Positions 37,290 through 46,700 of a stretch of DNA of 64,000 nt are shown piece after piece; within the stretch, counting starts at the first letter, position 1, and every line of letters begins with the position of its first letter. The translations under genes and the position numbers were made by a program. The notes beneath the pieces are model-generated. The model did no database searches, was not told where the DNA came from, and saw nothing but the letters and a program-made list of their open reading frames with translations. The stretch comes from Sporocytophaga myxococcoides (GTDB taxonomy: Bacteria > Bacteroidota > Bacteroidia > Cytophagales > Cytophagaceae), in the NCBI RefSeq assembly GCF_000775915.1, contig NZ_BBLT01000008.1:228412-292411 (forward strand). Direction: 5' to 3'.

Positions 37290-38279
37290 ATGAATTTAGT
37301 GTTAAAAAGGGCTTTGCCATTGCTTCTTTCATTAATCATTGCAATTTTATTTTCTTCTGTAAATTATCTGAAAAATGTTGATCCACTGCCTTCATGGAAA
37401 GAGGGAATGAATAAAAAGGCTATCCTTTTGTTTGTGGAAAAGGTGACCAGAGAAGGGAGCAATGATTACGTTGAACCTGAAGATCGCATAGCTGTATTTG
37501 ACAATGATGGAACATTGTGGCCGGAGCAGCCACTGGTTGAGGGGATATTCTTACTAAAGACTGTAAAAGCAATGGTTGCCAAAGATCCATCTTTGAAAAA
37601 CAAAGAACCCTTTAAAGCAGTGATGGAAAAAGATACTGGTTTCTTTGAAAAGAATAACCACAAAGGAATCTTGCAATTGGCAGTAGCGGCATATGGCAAT
37701 AAAACGGAGGGCACGTTTGAAAAAGATATTACAACCTTTCTAAAGTCGGAGAAGCATCCAAAGTTCAATGTACCTTATACTGAATTAGGTTATCAACCCA
37801 TGCTGGAGCTTATGGCATTTCTTAAAGGTAAAGGTTTTGAAACCTGGATCTGCTCAGGAGGTAATGTAGAATTTATCAGGGCTTTTTCAGATGATATGTA
37901 TGGAATCCCTGTTCAGCAGGTCATAGGTAGTACACTCAAAATGGATTTTAAGAAAGTGGATGGGAAGCATACTTTATGGAGAGATACGGTAATACAGAGC
38001 TTTAATGATAAGGAAGAAAAGCCTGTCAATATCTGCTATCATATAGGGAAAGTCCCTGTGTTTATCGCTGGAAACGAAAGATCAGGAGGAGATATTGCGA
38101 TGCTTACATATTCAGATGAAAGAAAAGGACCATCTTTTCAGCTCCTGATAAATCACAATGATGCTGCAAGAGAATTCAGCTATCAGGAAAAGGATAATGC
38201 TTCTCTACAGGCTGCTGCCGCTAATGGATGGAATGTTATAAGTATTAAAGATGACTGGAAAATTGTTTTTAAAAAATAA
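37290..38279 (+). CDS. HAD-superfamily phosphatase, secreted or membrane-anchored
   Basis: A 329-residue phosphatase with an N-terminal hydrophobic signal or anchor (ALPLLLSLIIAILFSS). HAD motif I is AVFDNDGTLW, with the nucleophile and general-acid aspartates in DND. Motif II lies near ETWICSGGNVEF, and motif IV is FIAGNERSGGDIAML, where an Asn-Glu replaces the usual GDxxxD start. It is probably an acid phosphatase acting in the periplasm. It follows the FGE-like gene after 113 bp on the same strand. The physiological substrate is unknown. Confidence 0.8.
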   Translation: MNLVLKRALPLLLSLIIAILFSSVNYLKNVDPLPSWKEGMNKKAILLFVEKVTREGSNDYVEPEDRIAVFDNDGTLWPEQPLVEGIFLLKTVKAMVAKDPSLKNKEPFKAVMEKDTGFFEKNNHKGILQLAVAAYGNKTEGTFEKDITTFLKSEKHPKFNVPYTELGYQPMLELMAFLKGKGFETWICSGGNVEFIRAFSDDMYGIPVQQVIGSTLKMDFKKVDGKHTLWRDTVIQSFNDKEEKPVNICYHIGKVPVFIAGNERSGGDIAMLTYSDERKGPSFQLLINHNDAAREFSYQEKDNASLQAAAANGWNVISIKDDWKIVFKK

Positions 38280-38337
38280 GCTATTAGGGTGTCGTCTCTT
38301 TACTTTATTGTATTATTACTATCAGTGAATTGTTTTT

Positions 38338-38751
38338 TTAATATACCCACTCTTTTTGATGAAATGAATTCAGTTTTATTGAGGCTTCTTTGAAAGTATA
38401 TTTTTTTGTATATATAAGTTCTCCATGTCTGTCAAACCTGAAATGCTCACTTTCACTTACGGAAAGGTCTAAAAAAATAGAGGAACTACTGCTTACGATG
38501 GTCCATATTTTGCCAAAAGTAAATTCATCAAAATAGAGATAAACTTTTGCTTCTGTCTCTGCATGATTATCATTTTTAATAAATTCTCCTTTTATAACAG
38601 GATTTTTAACCGACCTGATCTGAATATAGTAAGGCTTTGTTAAATCATTATGATTTCCATAGAATTCCAAAATTCCGAGGTCTGAAGCATCATTATTTAT
38701 TGTCAGGTAATTTTCTTTGTGACTTTTGAGCTCCATTAACATTTTAGCCAT
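38338..38751 (-). CDS. Hypothetical protein
   Basis: A 137-residue soluble protein (MAKMLMELKSHKENYLTINN...; EAKVYLYFDEFTFGKIWTIV). It looks mainly beta-stranded, with no signal peptide or membrane segment, and I do not recognise a family. It has a good ATG and occupies its own region between the convergent HAD phosphatase and the upstream-lying Omp85-like gene. The composition is like its neighbours. Confidence 0.6.
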   Translation of the reverse strand: MAKMLMELKSHKENYLTINNDASDLGILEFYGNHNDLTKPYYIQIRSVKNPVIKGEFIKNDNHAETEAKVYLYFDEFTFGKIWTIVSSSSSIFLDLSVSESEHFRFDRHGELIYTKKYTFKEASIKLNSFHQKEWVY

Positions 38752-38877
38752 AATTGAAAAATTTAGAAGGTTAATTGCCTCTTTTACTTGATTTTATCTT
38801 ATAACGTTGCAATATTCTAATTTATTATAGTATTTTTCAATCCCGTAAATAGGTATTTTTGTAAATAATGCAACTTT

Positions 38878-41466
38878 TTAAAATAAAAATCCTAATTGAA
38901 GGTTAAAATAGCTTTTGTCTGCACCTAAACCATAAGTTCCAGTAACTGCTAATCTGTTATGTATCTGAAGGAAAAGTCCAGGTCCATATCCATAATGAAG
39001 TTCACGGGACTTTTCATTATCAGCCCATACACGGCCATAATCGAAAAATACAATCAGCCCAACTTTACCTGGAAAAAGGTAAAAATTAACATCAGCTAAT
39101 TTTATTCTGGCTTCAATATTTTGATAGAAACTTGATCGTCCGTAAAAACGGGTTCTTCTATACCCTCTCAGATTTGTAGTTCCTCCCAGGGTATTGGACT
39201 GGAAAAATTTAAATGATCCAATATTAGTGCCTCCACCGATTCTTGTGGCGAAAGTGGTAAACCTCATAAATTTTGGGGTATAGAAAAATGAAATGTCCGG
39301 AGCTATGTTTACAAATTGCTGAGTCCTGCTTATCTCTTTATAATAGGTAATTTGAGTATTGAACCTTATTCCTTTTTTTGGAAAGATATTATTATCAAGG
39401 GTATTATATTGATAGAATAATTTTACCCCCAGATAATTGTTATTATCAAAATCACTAGGTGTTGTTTCTGCTTCCGGTGTTGATATGAAGCGATCTGGGG
39501 TGTCCTCAATTTTCACATATTGAAATTGTGGGCCTATTCCAAATATCATTCTGGTATTTAAATTTTTATAAAACAGCGGTGAAAACCTGAAGTTATGGGC
39601 TCTTACCCTGAAGTAATCTATAGAGGTGTCTGCCGGAATCTCTGTTTCATTACCCATTCCGAAGTAGTTAAGAGCATACTTAGGGCCGAAGATCAGTGCA
39701 TCCAACATGAGATTCCACTTTCCTGCTACTTTCTTGAAATCACCGAAATAGTTGATCGAAAAAGCCTGTGTTCGGGTTGAATAGTTGATGGTTCCTGATT
39801 GATATGAGGCATAAGGATATTTTCGGAATCCAAATGATTTCCTCAAGACACCAATCCCCAGAAAAATTCCATCATCTACGTTGTATTGAAATGAGGGTCT
39901 GATGGTGGTTAAATTGTAGTGATAATCTGATCGGTCGTATGAAGTTGAATCCGAGTTGCGTGCATCCGATCTCATAAAAATGATCTTAGTATTATTCATT
40001 AACTGATTTCCCAGGTTTCCGGAGACATATGCATATTGATTGAAGAAACTTGCATTATTGGTGGTGTCATTAAGTTCTTTTGCTTGTTCGTCTTTAATAA
40101 CCCTCACTTGAGAATGTCCTCTACGCTTTCCTGTGATGTTAAATATATCATCTCCTCCTAGTCCATATAGCCTGATTTCTCTTGTTTCCTTTCCGAATAC
40201 AAGCCTGTGAAATATAGTGTCTGAATCGCTGTTCAATACAGTAACTTCTGTATTATGGTCTTCCAGTCTGTTGACAATAAAGGTCTCTTTTTTTGATGAG
40301 CCTGTTACATCAATATCTTTTGAGAGTAATTTGTAATATTTTGAAGCAGCCTTTCCAAGTTTATCTCTACGTGATTTTAACTTTGAGATAATCTCACTTC
40401 CATGGAGAGGATAAATATTTTCAGGCATATGTTTAACTGCATCTTCTATTACCTGGTCTGTTAATTCTGCTTTAAGGCTGTCTGCTATATCAAGCCAGTC
40501 TTGTTTGGTTAAAGGCGCAAGCAATGGCCTGTCCAATGATTTTGCACTCATGTTAAGACCTACAATGTCTTTGTATTTATAAGAGAAATTTTCATTATTA
40601 CGTATTGCCCATTTCCGGCTGCCTATATAGGGAATAATTCCGTCTGCTTTATAAAATACGTGGTCCCTGTCTCTTGGTATAGGTTTGAATAATGTTCCTT
40701 TGCCATAGTCATATGTTGCCCATCTCCACTGGTCATCGTGTCTCCCCCAGTCGCCGATAAGCATATCAAATAGTCTGGTTCTGGCAAATAATCTGTAGTC
40801 AACAATATTGTCATTGTCTTTAAATTTTTTTTCAAACATTTTTCTGGTGCTCACCACGTTCTTTGAATTTCCTGAACTGGCAAGGTGAGACATGTCTTCA
40901 TCAGGACGCTCTTCTATAAATGCAAGCATATTTGCAAACGTAGGTGCATATATGCCTAGAGAAGAATCATAAGGGATATAGATGAGCTTAGGATTTGTAT
41001 AAAAGACCTTTGCAGCCCTTGCAAGGGGAGGAATTACGAGTTGTCCGTAAGGGTTTTCTGATGAGGCCTGATCTTGCAGAATTTTTGCAATGACTGTTTT
41101 TTGCAACTCATCTTCAAGAACACGCGTCGGGGTTTTGTTAATTGACCTTATTACATATTGTCGTCCAATTGAATCCTTGAGGTGGAGATTGGTTGTCTGT
41201 CTGCTGCCGCCTTGTTTGATTGGCGTAAGGCCACCATAAGCAGTATCGGCTTTGAATACTTTTACCTGAATAGGTGTAGTCCATTCTTTTCTGTAATGAG
41301 TTCCGAGAAGTATTCTTTTCGCAAATCCTGCTTTATAATTCTTGTTAGGAATAGTTGTAATAAGGATTCCTTTGGGAGGTTGTTGCTTTTGTGCAATGCT
41401 TTGATGTATCACAAAAAGCCAAAGTAGTATAGATATATAATAAAAATATTTATATGTTAAATTCAC
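38878..41466 (-). CDS. Outer-membrane Omp85-type barrel fused to a kinase-like N-terminal domain
   Basis: A secreted protein of about 862 residues. A signal sequence (YYISILLWLFVIHQSIAQ) follows a GTG start at 41466; a TTG 11 codons upstream is possible. Numbering below follows that longer form. Residues about 95-290 contain GGSRQTTNLHLKD ... YVIRSINK, then LFDMLIGDWGRHDDQWRW (D250, R253, H254) and PIPRDRDHVF (D277, D279). This pattern recalls the catalytic loop and metal site of FAM20/HipA/PI4K-like kinases. The C-terminal half (about 540 on) is a BamA/TamA-like barrel with the late GGTTNLRGYRR and repeated beta strands. Whether the N-terminal domain is active is unknown. Confidence 0.82.
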   Translation of the reverse strand: MNLTYKYFYYISILLWLFVIHQSIAQKQQPPKGILITTIPNKNYKAGFAKRILLGTHYRKEWTTPIQVKVFKADTAYGGLTPIKQGGSRQTTNLHLKDSIGRQYVIRSINKTPTRVLEDELQKTVIAKILQDQASSENPYGQLVIPPLARAAKVFYTNPKLIYIPYDSSLGIYAPTFANMLAFIEERPDEDMSHLASSGNSKNVVSTRKMFEKKFKDNDNIVDYRLFARTRLFDMLIGDWGRHDDQWRWATYDYGKGTLFKPIPRDRDHVFYKADGIIPYIGSRKWAIRNNENFSYKYKDIVGLNMSAKSLDRPLLAPLTKQDWLDIADSLKAELTDQVIEDAVKHMPENIYPLHGSEIISKLKSRRDKLGKAASKYYKLLSKDIDVTGSSKKETFIVNRLEDHNTEVTVLNSDSDTIFHRLVFGKETREIRLYGLGGDDIFNITGKRRGHSQVRVIKDEQAKELNDTTNNASFFNQYAYVSGNLGNQLMNNTKIIFMRSDARNSDSTSYDRSDYHYNLTTIRPSFQYNVDDGIFLGIGVLRKSFGFRKYPYASYQSGTINYSTRTQAFSINYFGDFKKVAGKWNLMLDALIFGPKYALNYFGMGNETEIPADTSIDYFRVRAHNFRFSPLFYKNLNTRMIFGIGPQFQYVKIEDTPDRFISTPEAETTPSDFDNNNYLGVKLFYQYNTLDNNIFPKKGIRFNTQITYYKEISRTQQFVNIAPDISFFYTPKFMRFTTFATRIGGGTNIGSFKFFQSNTLGGTTNLRGYRRTRFYGRSSFYQNIEARIKLADVNFYLFPGKVGLIVFFDYGRVWADNEKSRELHYGYGPGLFLQIHNRLAVTGTYGLGADKSYFNLQLGFLF

Positions 41467-41659
41467 GTCGTCTAAGGGAAGATTATTATGTTTAAACAAG
41501 GGGTTAGGAGAAATGTTAAGAAAAAATAAGCTGAAAGGGGAAGAGATCTCGTTTTTAATGGTGAAAAAAATAATATTGAATGATCATTTTCTGAGTCATA
41601 AGTAATTCCAATAATCTACTATCTTTATTGAAATTTTAATTTTTGTCAATTTATTTTCT

Positions 41660-43480
41660 ATGAAAAAACTTTTATCTAAACAATTAGCATCCTTAATCCT
41701 TGTCGGTTCCATTTTTTTTAATCCTGATGTGGCCGCTCAAACATTTAAATTTCCGACTTCCGGGAGTACTACTATTACCACATGTTCTGGTCATTTATAT
41801 GACGATGGTGGGAGTGATGGAAATTATACTCCCGACTCTGAAGGTATAGTGACCATACTTCCTGAAAATGGTAAGTTTGTCAAACTTACGCTAAATGATT
41901 ACACAGCTTATTTTTCTGAGCTTGAAATATATTTCGGCGATAATACCAGTGCAAAGTCTATGACTTTTGAAAGTTTTCTGGTATCAAACTCCGGTCTTAA
42001 CGATGTGTTCTACGGTTCACCTGTAAATGGGGCCATTACTTTAAGATTTAAAACTGGATATGAAGCATCTGGCCTGGATTTCACTATTGAGTGTTTAGAT
42101 GAATATCCTTCATATGATTTTTATCTTAGCGAGGGGTCCGGAATTCCCTTGGATACTGTGTCGAAGGGAGTAAATCTTGGAACGGAATCATCTCCTCAAA
42201 ATGCTTCAGAAACTCCTACCGGTCCTTATACGATGAGCTATTTTATTTCCAAGGATAAAATCCTTGATGCAAATGACCTGAAGGTTTATGAAGATGTTTA
42301 TACTTCTATCTACAAAGGAACATTTACATACATCAATGAAGGGGTATTGCAGATTCCATTGGACGTTCCTGTTGGGAAATATTATTTTTTCACAGTAATG
42401 GATTATGATAATCTATTCCCTGAGTCAGATGAAACGAATAATTTTTCGATAGATAGTATTTACGTTGTAGAACCTACTGTTTCTGCATCCATAGAAGACT
42501 GGGAGCTGACTCCGGAAGCTAATAATGCAGATAATAAGTTTAGTTTTGAATTTAAAGCTGAATCTGATGGAGAATTAAGAACTATTCCAAACCTTGATTG
42601 GATTGTAAAAGCAGGTACTACGAAAGATATTAAAAATGCCTCTGTACAACTAGCTGCAGGTACATTCACTGATGTAGCTAGCTATATGTTTGACCCATAT
42701 GCAGGTTCATTTATTCCTTCTGAACATGGTTTTGCTCAAAACGGAACCTATTATATATTTCTTCAATTAGATCCGGAAGGGAAGTTATCTCTGAAAGGAG
42801 AAAGTATTTTGGTAGATTCTTTTAAAGTCGATAATAGTATAGCAAAAGCTTTATTACTACCGGTAACTGGTAATAAAGTTGTTCATACATGCAAAGGACT
42901 GGTTTATGATAATGGGGGACCTGGTGATAGTTATGAAGTTCCTACAGATGGAAGTATAACTATTTATCCTGAAAGTCCTGATAAGCTTGTTGTGGTTATT
43001 TTAAACAATGTAAGCCTTGGGATCTTTGATGATTTAAAGATTTACGATGGTGATGGAGGTTCATCTTCAAAACTTCTGGAAGAGATAACGGATGATTTTT
43101 CTGAAGACAATAAAAAAACGTTTACAGCTTCAGGGCCAGGTAAGCCTTTGACTATACAGTTAAATTCTTCTAACTCATTTGCGTTTATGAATAACGGTTT
43201 TGAAGCTGAAATTTCTTGTCCTGCTGTAGCAGCAACAAGAAATAGACATACAGAGGAGCTTTCAGTAGGTCCTAATCCAGCAAGTTCATTCATTCAGATA
43301 AATATGCCAAAAGGAGTAACGCAGTTTGTGGGAAAGGTTTATTCTAATGATGGAAAATTAATGAAGTCATTTTTTAATGAATCAATTTTAGATCTGGCTG
43401 ATTTAGGAGCTGGAAATTATTTATTATTGTTGACATTGCCTGATGGCTCTGTTGAGACAAGAAAATTTATAAAAAGATAA
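41660..43480 (+). CDS. Secreted CUB-like/CARDB-like protein with T9SS type A sorting domain
   Basis: A 606-residue extracellular protein. After a signal peptide (about 1-26) come a CUB-like domain (TTCSGHLYDDGGSDGNY ... ELEIYFGD) and a CARDB-type segment (FTVMDYDNLFPESDETNNF). A second CUB-like domain follows (THTCKGLVYDNGGPGDSY-type, about 415-520). The C-terminus (VGPNPASSFIQINMPKG ... GNYLLLLTLPDGSVETRKF) is a type A sorting signal for the type IX secretion system. No catalytic domain is visible; an adhesive or binding role is likely. A terminator follows. Confidence 0.82.
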   Translation: MKKLLSKQLASLILVGSIFFNPDVAAQTFKFPTSGSTTITTCSGHLYDDGGSDGNYTPDSEGIVTILPENGKFVKLTLNDYTAYFSELEIYFGDNTSAKSMTFESFLVSNSGLNDVFYGSPVNGAITLRFKTGYEASGLDFTIECLDEYPSYDFYLSEGSGIPLDTVSKGVNLGTESSPQNASETPTGPYTMSYFISKDKILDANDLKVYEDVYTSIYKGTFTYINEGVLQIPLDVPVGKYYFFTVMDYDNLFPESDETNNFSIDSIYVVEPTVSASIEDWELTPEANNADNKFSFEFKAESDGELRTIPNLDWIVKAGTTKDIKNASVQLAAGTFTDVASYMFDPYAGSFIPSEHGFAQNGTYYIFLQLDPEGKLSLKGESILVDSFKVDNSIAKALLLPVTGNKVVHTCKGLVYDNGGPGDSYEVPTDGSITIYPESPDKLVVVILNNVSLGIFDDLKIYDGDGGSSSKLLEEITDDFSEDNKKTFTASGPGKPLTIQLNSSNSFAFMNNGFEAEISCPAVAATRNRHTEELSVGPNPASSFIQINMPKGVTQFVGKVYSNDGKLMKSFFNESILDLADLGAGNYLLLLTLPDGSVETRKFIKR

Positions 43481-43527
43481 GATCTGAGATTGATATTAAA
43501 TTATTTCTATAATTCAATTTTACAGCG

Positions 43528-43555
43528 AGCTGCTATGCAAATAGCAGCTTTTTTT
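43528..43555 (+). terminator. Intrinsic terminator
   Basis: Perfect 9-bp stem AGCTGCTAT (43528-43536) / ATAGCAGCT (43541-43549) followed by a run of seven T. It lies 48 bp after the CUB-like gene. Confidence 0.88.
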
Positions 43556-43733
43556 ATGAGTAAAATTCAAATTTTTAATATGATTACTTTCGAGAAGTTC
43601 AACTTGGAAAAGTTATCCACACCGTTGAAATTATCATCTTAGAAAGCTTCATTTTTTAACTTTTTTAAGTCTCTGGGTAAACAGAAATCTTACTTTAAAG
43701 TAGTAATGGTATTTATATTGGAAAAAATATAAT

Positions 43734-43763
43734 TTTGTAAAGTGAGGTAAAGTTGTAAATTTG
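43734..43763 (+). promoter_or_regulatory. Predicted promoter of the large type B T9SS substrate operon
   Basis: TTTG (43734-43737), 18-bp spacer, TAAATTTG (43756-43763), an exact Bacteroidetes promoter pattern. Its expected start point falls almost on the ATG at 43769, which would give a leaderless or nearly leaderless mRNA. Confidence 0.5.
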
Positions 43764-43768
43764 TTATT

Positions 43769-46700
43769 ATGAAATTGATTACAATTACACTCAGAACAAT
43801 AAAAGCTTCAGCAGGTGGTTTGTTTTTCATTTCGATTTTCTCAATTCTATCTTTAAATCCTGCTTTCAGCCAACATCACATTGAAGCTAATAACGAGCTA
43901 AAGTTAGAAGCCGAGAGGTTATGGTCTTCTATAAATATAGGGCAGTTAAAGGATGAGATAGCTGCGGAGGCTAAGATCAGCAAGTCAGATGTTAATCTTT
44001 TCTTTCGATATCTCGAGCCTCAGTGGGGTAAAGATAAAGTTGTATTTTTTAGAAAAGCACTTACAGGTGAAATCAACAGTTCTAATTTTAATCATTATCT
44101 CTCAGATTTAAAATCCCGATATGTTTCTTTGTATGCTTCGTTTGCTTTAGTTAAAGCTGAATTTGCAAAAGAAGTCGCCGCTATTGAAAATCATGTTATG
44201 GACGCTTCAGGTAAGTGTGTTAATATGGATTTTGAAGATGGAAATTTTAATGGCTGGCAAGGTCAGGTGCAGAGCAGAGGTGGACTAGGCGGAAACGGAC
44301 AAATCGTGACTCGTCCTGGTTTTGGTCAGCATTGTATTATGACTAAGACTCAAAGAGACCCTTATATACCTAACCTATCTGTAGTAGCACCTGGAGGAAA
44401 CTATTCGGTGAGATTAGGTAATACAGAAGCAGGCGGTCATATGGCTAAAATGACTCAGTCCTTTGTCGTTGATTCCAGTAATAGCATTCTTACTTACCGA
44501 TATGCTGTGGTCCTCGAATCTCCGGATAATGATCCGAACCATCAAGGGATGAAAAGTCCACATTTTCTTTCCAGACTATATGATAAGGATGGAAATGAGA
44601 TTACTTGTGGAGAATATACCGTTTCAGTATTAGGTTCAAACCTTTCTTCATACACTCATATTTGTGTGAATGAGAATTCTGAACAAGTACAGATTGGTAC
44701 AAACTCCGGGTGCGGAAATACCAATACACTTCCTGCAAACTCAGTTACAAATCCTAATGCAAATAATCAATGTCCTAACAACAGGATGGATTTGTACTAT
44801 CGGAACTGGACTACTGTTGCTATTGCTTTAAAAGATTATATCGGACAAACGGTCACTGTTGAATTTTTAGCTTCAGACTGCGAGCCGGGAGGTCATTTGG
44901 GGTATGCCTACATAGATACCGAATGTAATTCTTTGACTACTCCTAATAGTACAACCATCTGTTCTTTTAAAGAGACAAAAGTACTAACTGGTCCTTCCGG
45001 TTTTAAATCATATGAATGGGGACCAGCAGGAAGTTTTCCGGGATCAGGGACAAATCAGTCTGTTACCATTGACAAGGCAGGAGTTTATACTTTACAACTA
45101 ACTACTGTATCTGATAATCCTTGTATCGTTAATTTAACTTATACAGTAACGGATAATTGTGTTCCCAGGGAATATACTACTGAACTTTGTGAGACTGTGA
45201 AAGGCTCTGGTAAGGCGGATGGAGTGGATCTTGGTTTTTATAATAACCTTGTTACTGAGAATGGAGACTGGGGAACAGTCCAGTCATGGCATTCGCTAAA
45301 ACCAACACCTGCCGATAGTTATTTAATGTCTGCCGTAGGAAATCTTACTGTTTCTGATGGATCTGTTTATTATGCCATCACTGCTTTGCCAACCAGAAAA
45401 GATACTGTTTCTCTCAAATTTACTATTAACGGACTTCCTGATATTACATTCCCAGATATAGACTCTATTTGTGTGGGAAGTCCGGCTTTTAAAATTCCGG
45501 GTGTGCTGCCTGCTGGTGGTGTATTTTCAGGAACTGGTATAAGTGCTAATGGTACATTTACACCTAATACAGTTGGAAGTTTTAATTTGAAATATGAATT
45601 TACTGACTCTAAAACCTGTAAATTTTCAGAAACTAAACCTATTGTAGTAGTGCCTAAGCCTGCAGCTGTAGCTGGACCTCCGCAAGTATTGTGCGAAAAT
45701 GCCTCGACCATTCATTTAGCCGGATCTGTTACCAATGCCAAAGGTGGATCTTGGAAAGGTGGGTCTGGTGGAGTCTTTAGCCCTGTTGGGCTGACATCTT
45801 CATATATTATAACCAATGCGGACAGGAACGCAGGCTCTGTTTTGTTTACCTTATCAAGCTTTGCAGGTATTTGTCCTCCCGCTAATGATCAGGTTCTTGT
45901 TACTTTTGAAAAATTACCTATCGCTGATGCCGGAAGCTCTCAAAGTCTTTGTGAAAATACTCCTTCTGTAACTCTAAATGGAAAAGTTACCAATGTTCTT
46001 TCCGGAATATGGGAAGGTGGCGTCGGTACTTTTCAGCCGAACAGAAACACTCTGAATGCTACTTATATTCCTCACACATCTGAAGTAACTGCGGGTACTG
46101 TAACACTTACACTTAAATCTGTTGGGCAGGATAAGTGCCCATTAAACCAGTCAAATGTCACATTTACATATGAAAAGCTCCCTACAGTAAATGCAGGAAC
46201 AGGAAGTCTGTTATGTGAAAATGCTATAGATATAAAATTAAGCGGAACCTTTACTAATGCATCGGGAATTATTTGGTCCGGAGGGAGCCAATCTTTTGAT
46301 GATCGCACAAAAACAGATGCAGTTTATAAGATATCTTCCAAAGATAAAACCTTTGACAGCCTTTCTATTTATATAACCACAACAGGAAATACATTATGTC
46401 CTCCTGCAATTGATACGGTGGTTTATCCATTTGAAAGATTGCCGGAAGTAAATGCAGGTACAGGAAGTACATTATGTGAAAGTAATCCTCTAATCAAACT
46501 TTCCGGGACATCTTCAAATAGTCCTGGCGTTATCTGGGAAGGGGGAACGGCAAGTGGATTTGTTTCGCCATTAAGTCTCAGCACTGATTATGCGCCCACA
46601 GCAGCAGAAATAAGTAATGGTGCAATCGCTTTTATACTGAGCAGCACAGGGACTAAAGTCTGCCCTCAGGCACAAAGTATTGTGGCTTTTAATTTTGAGA

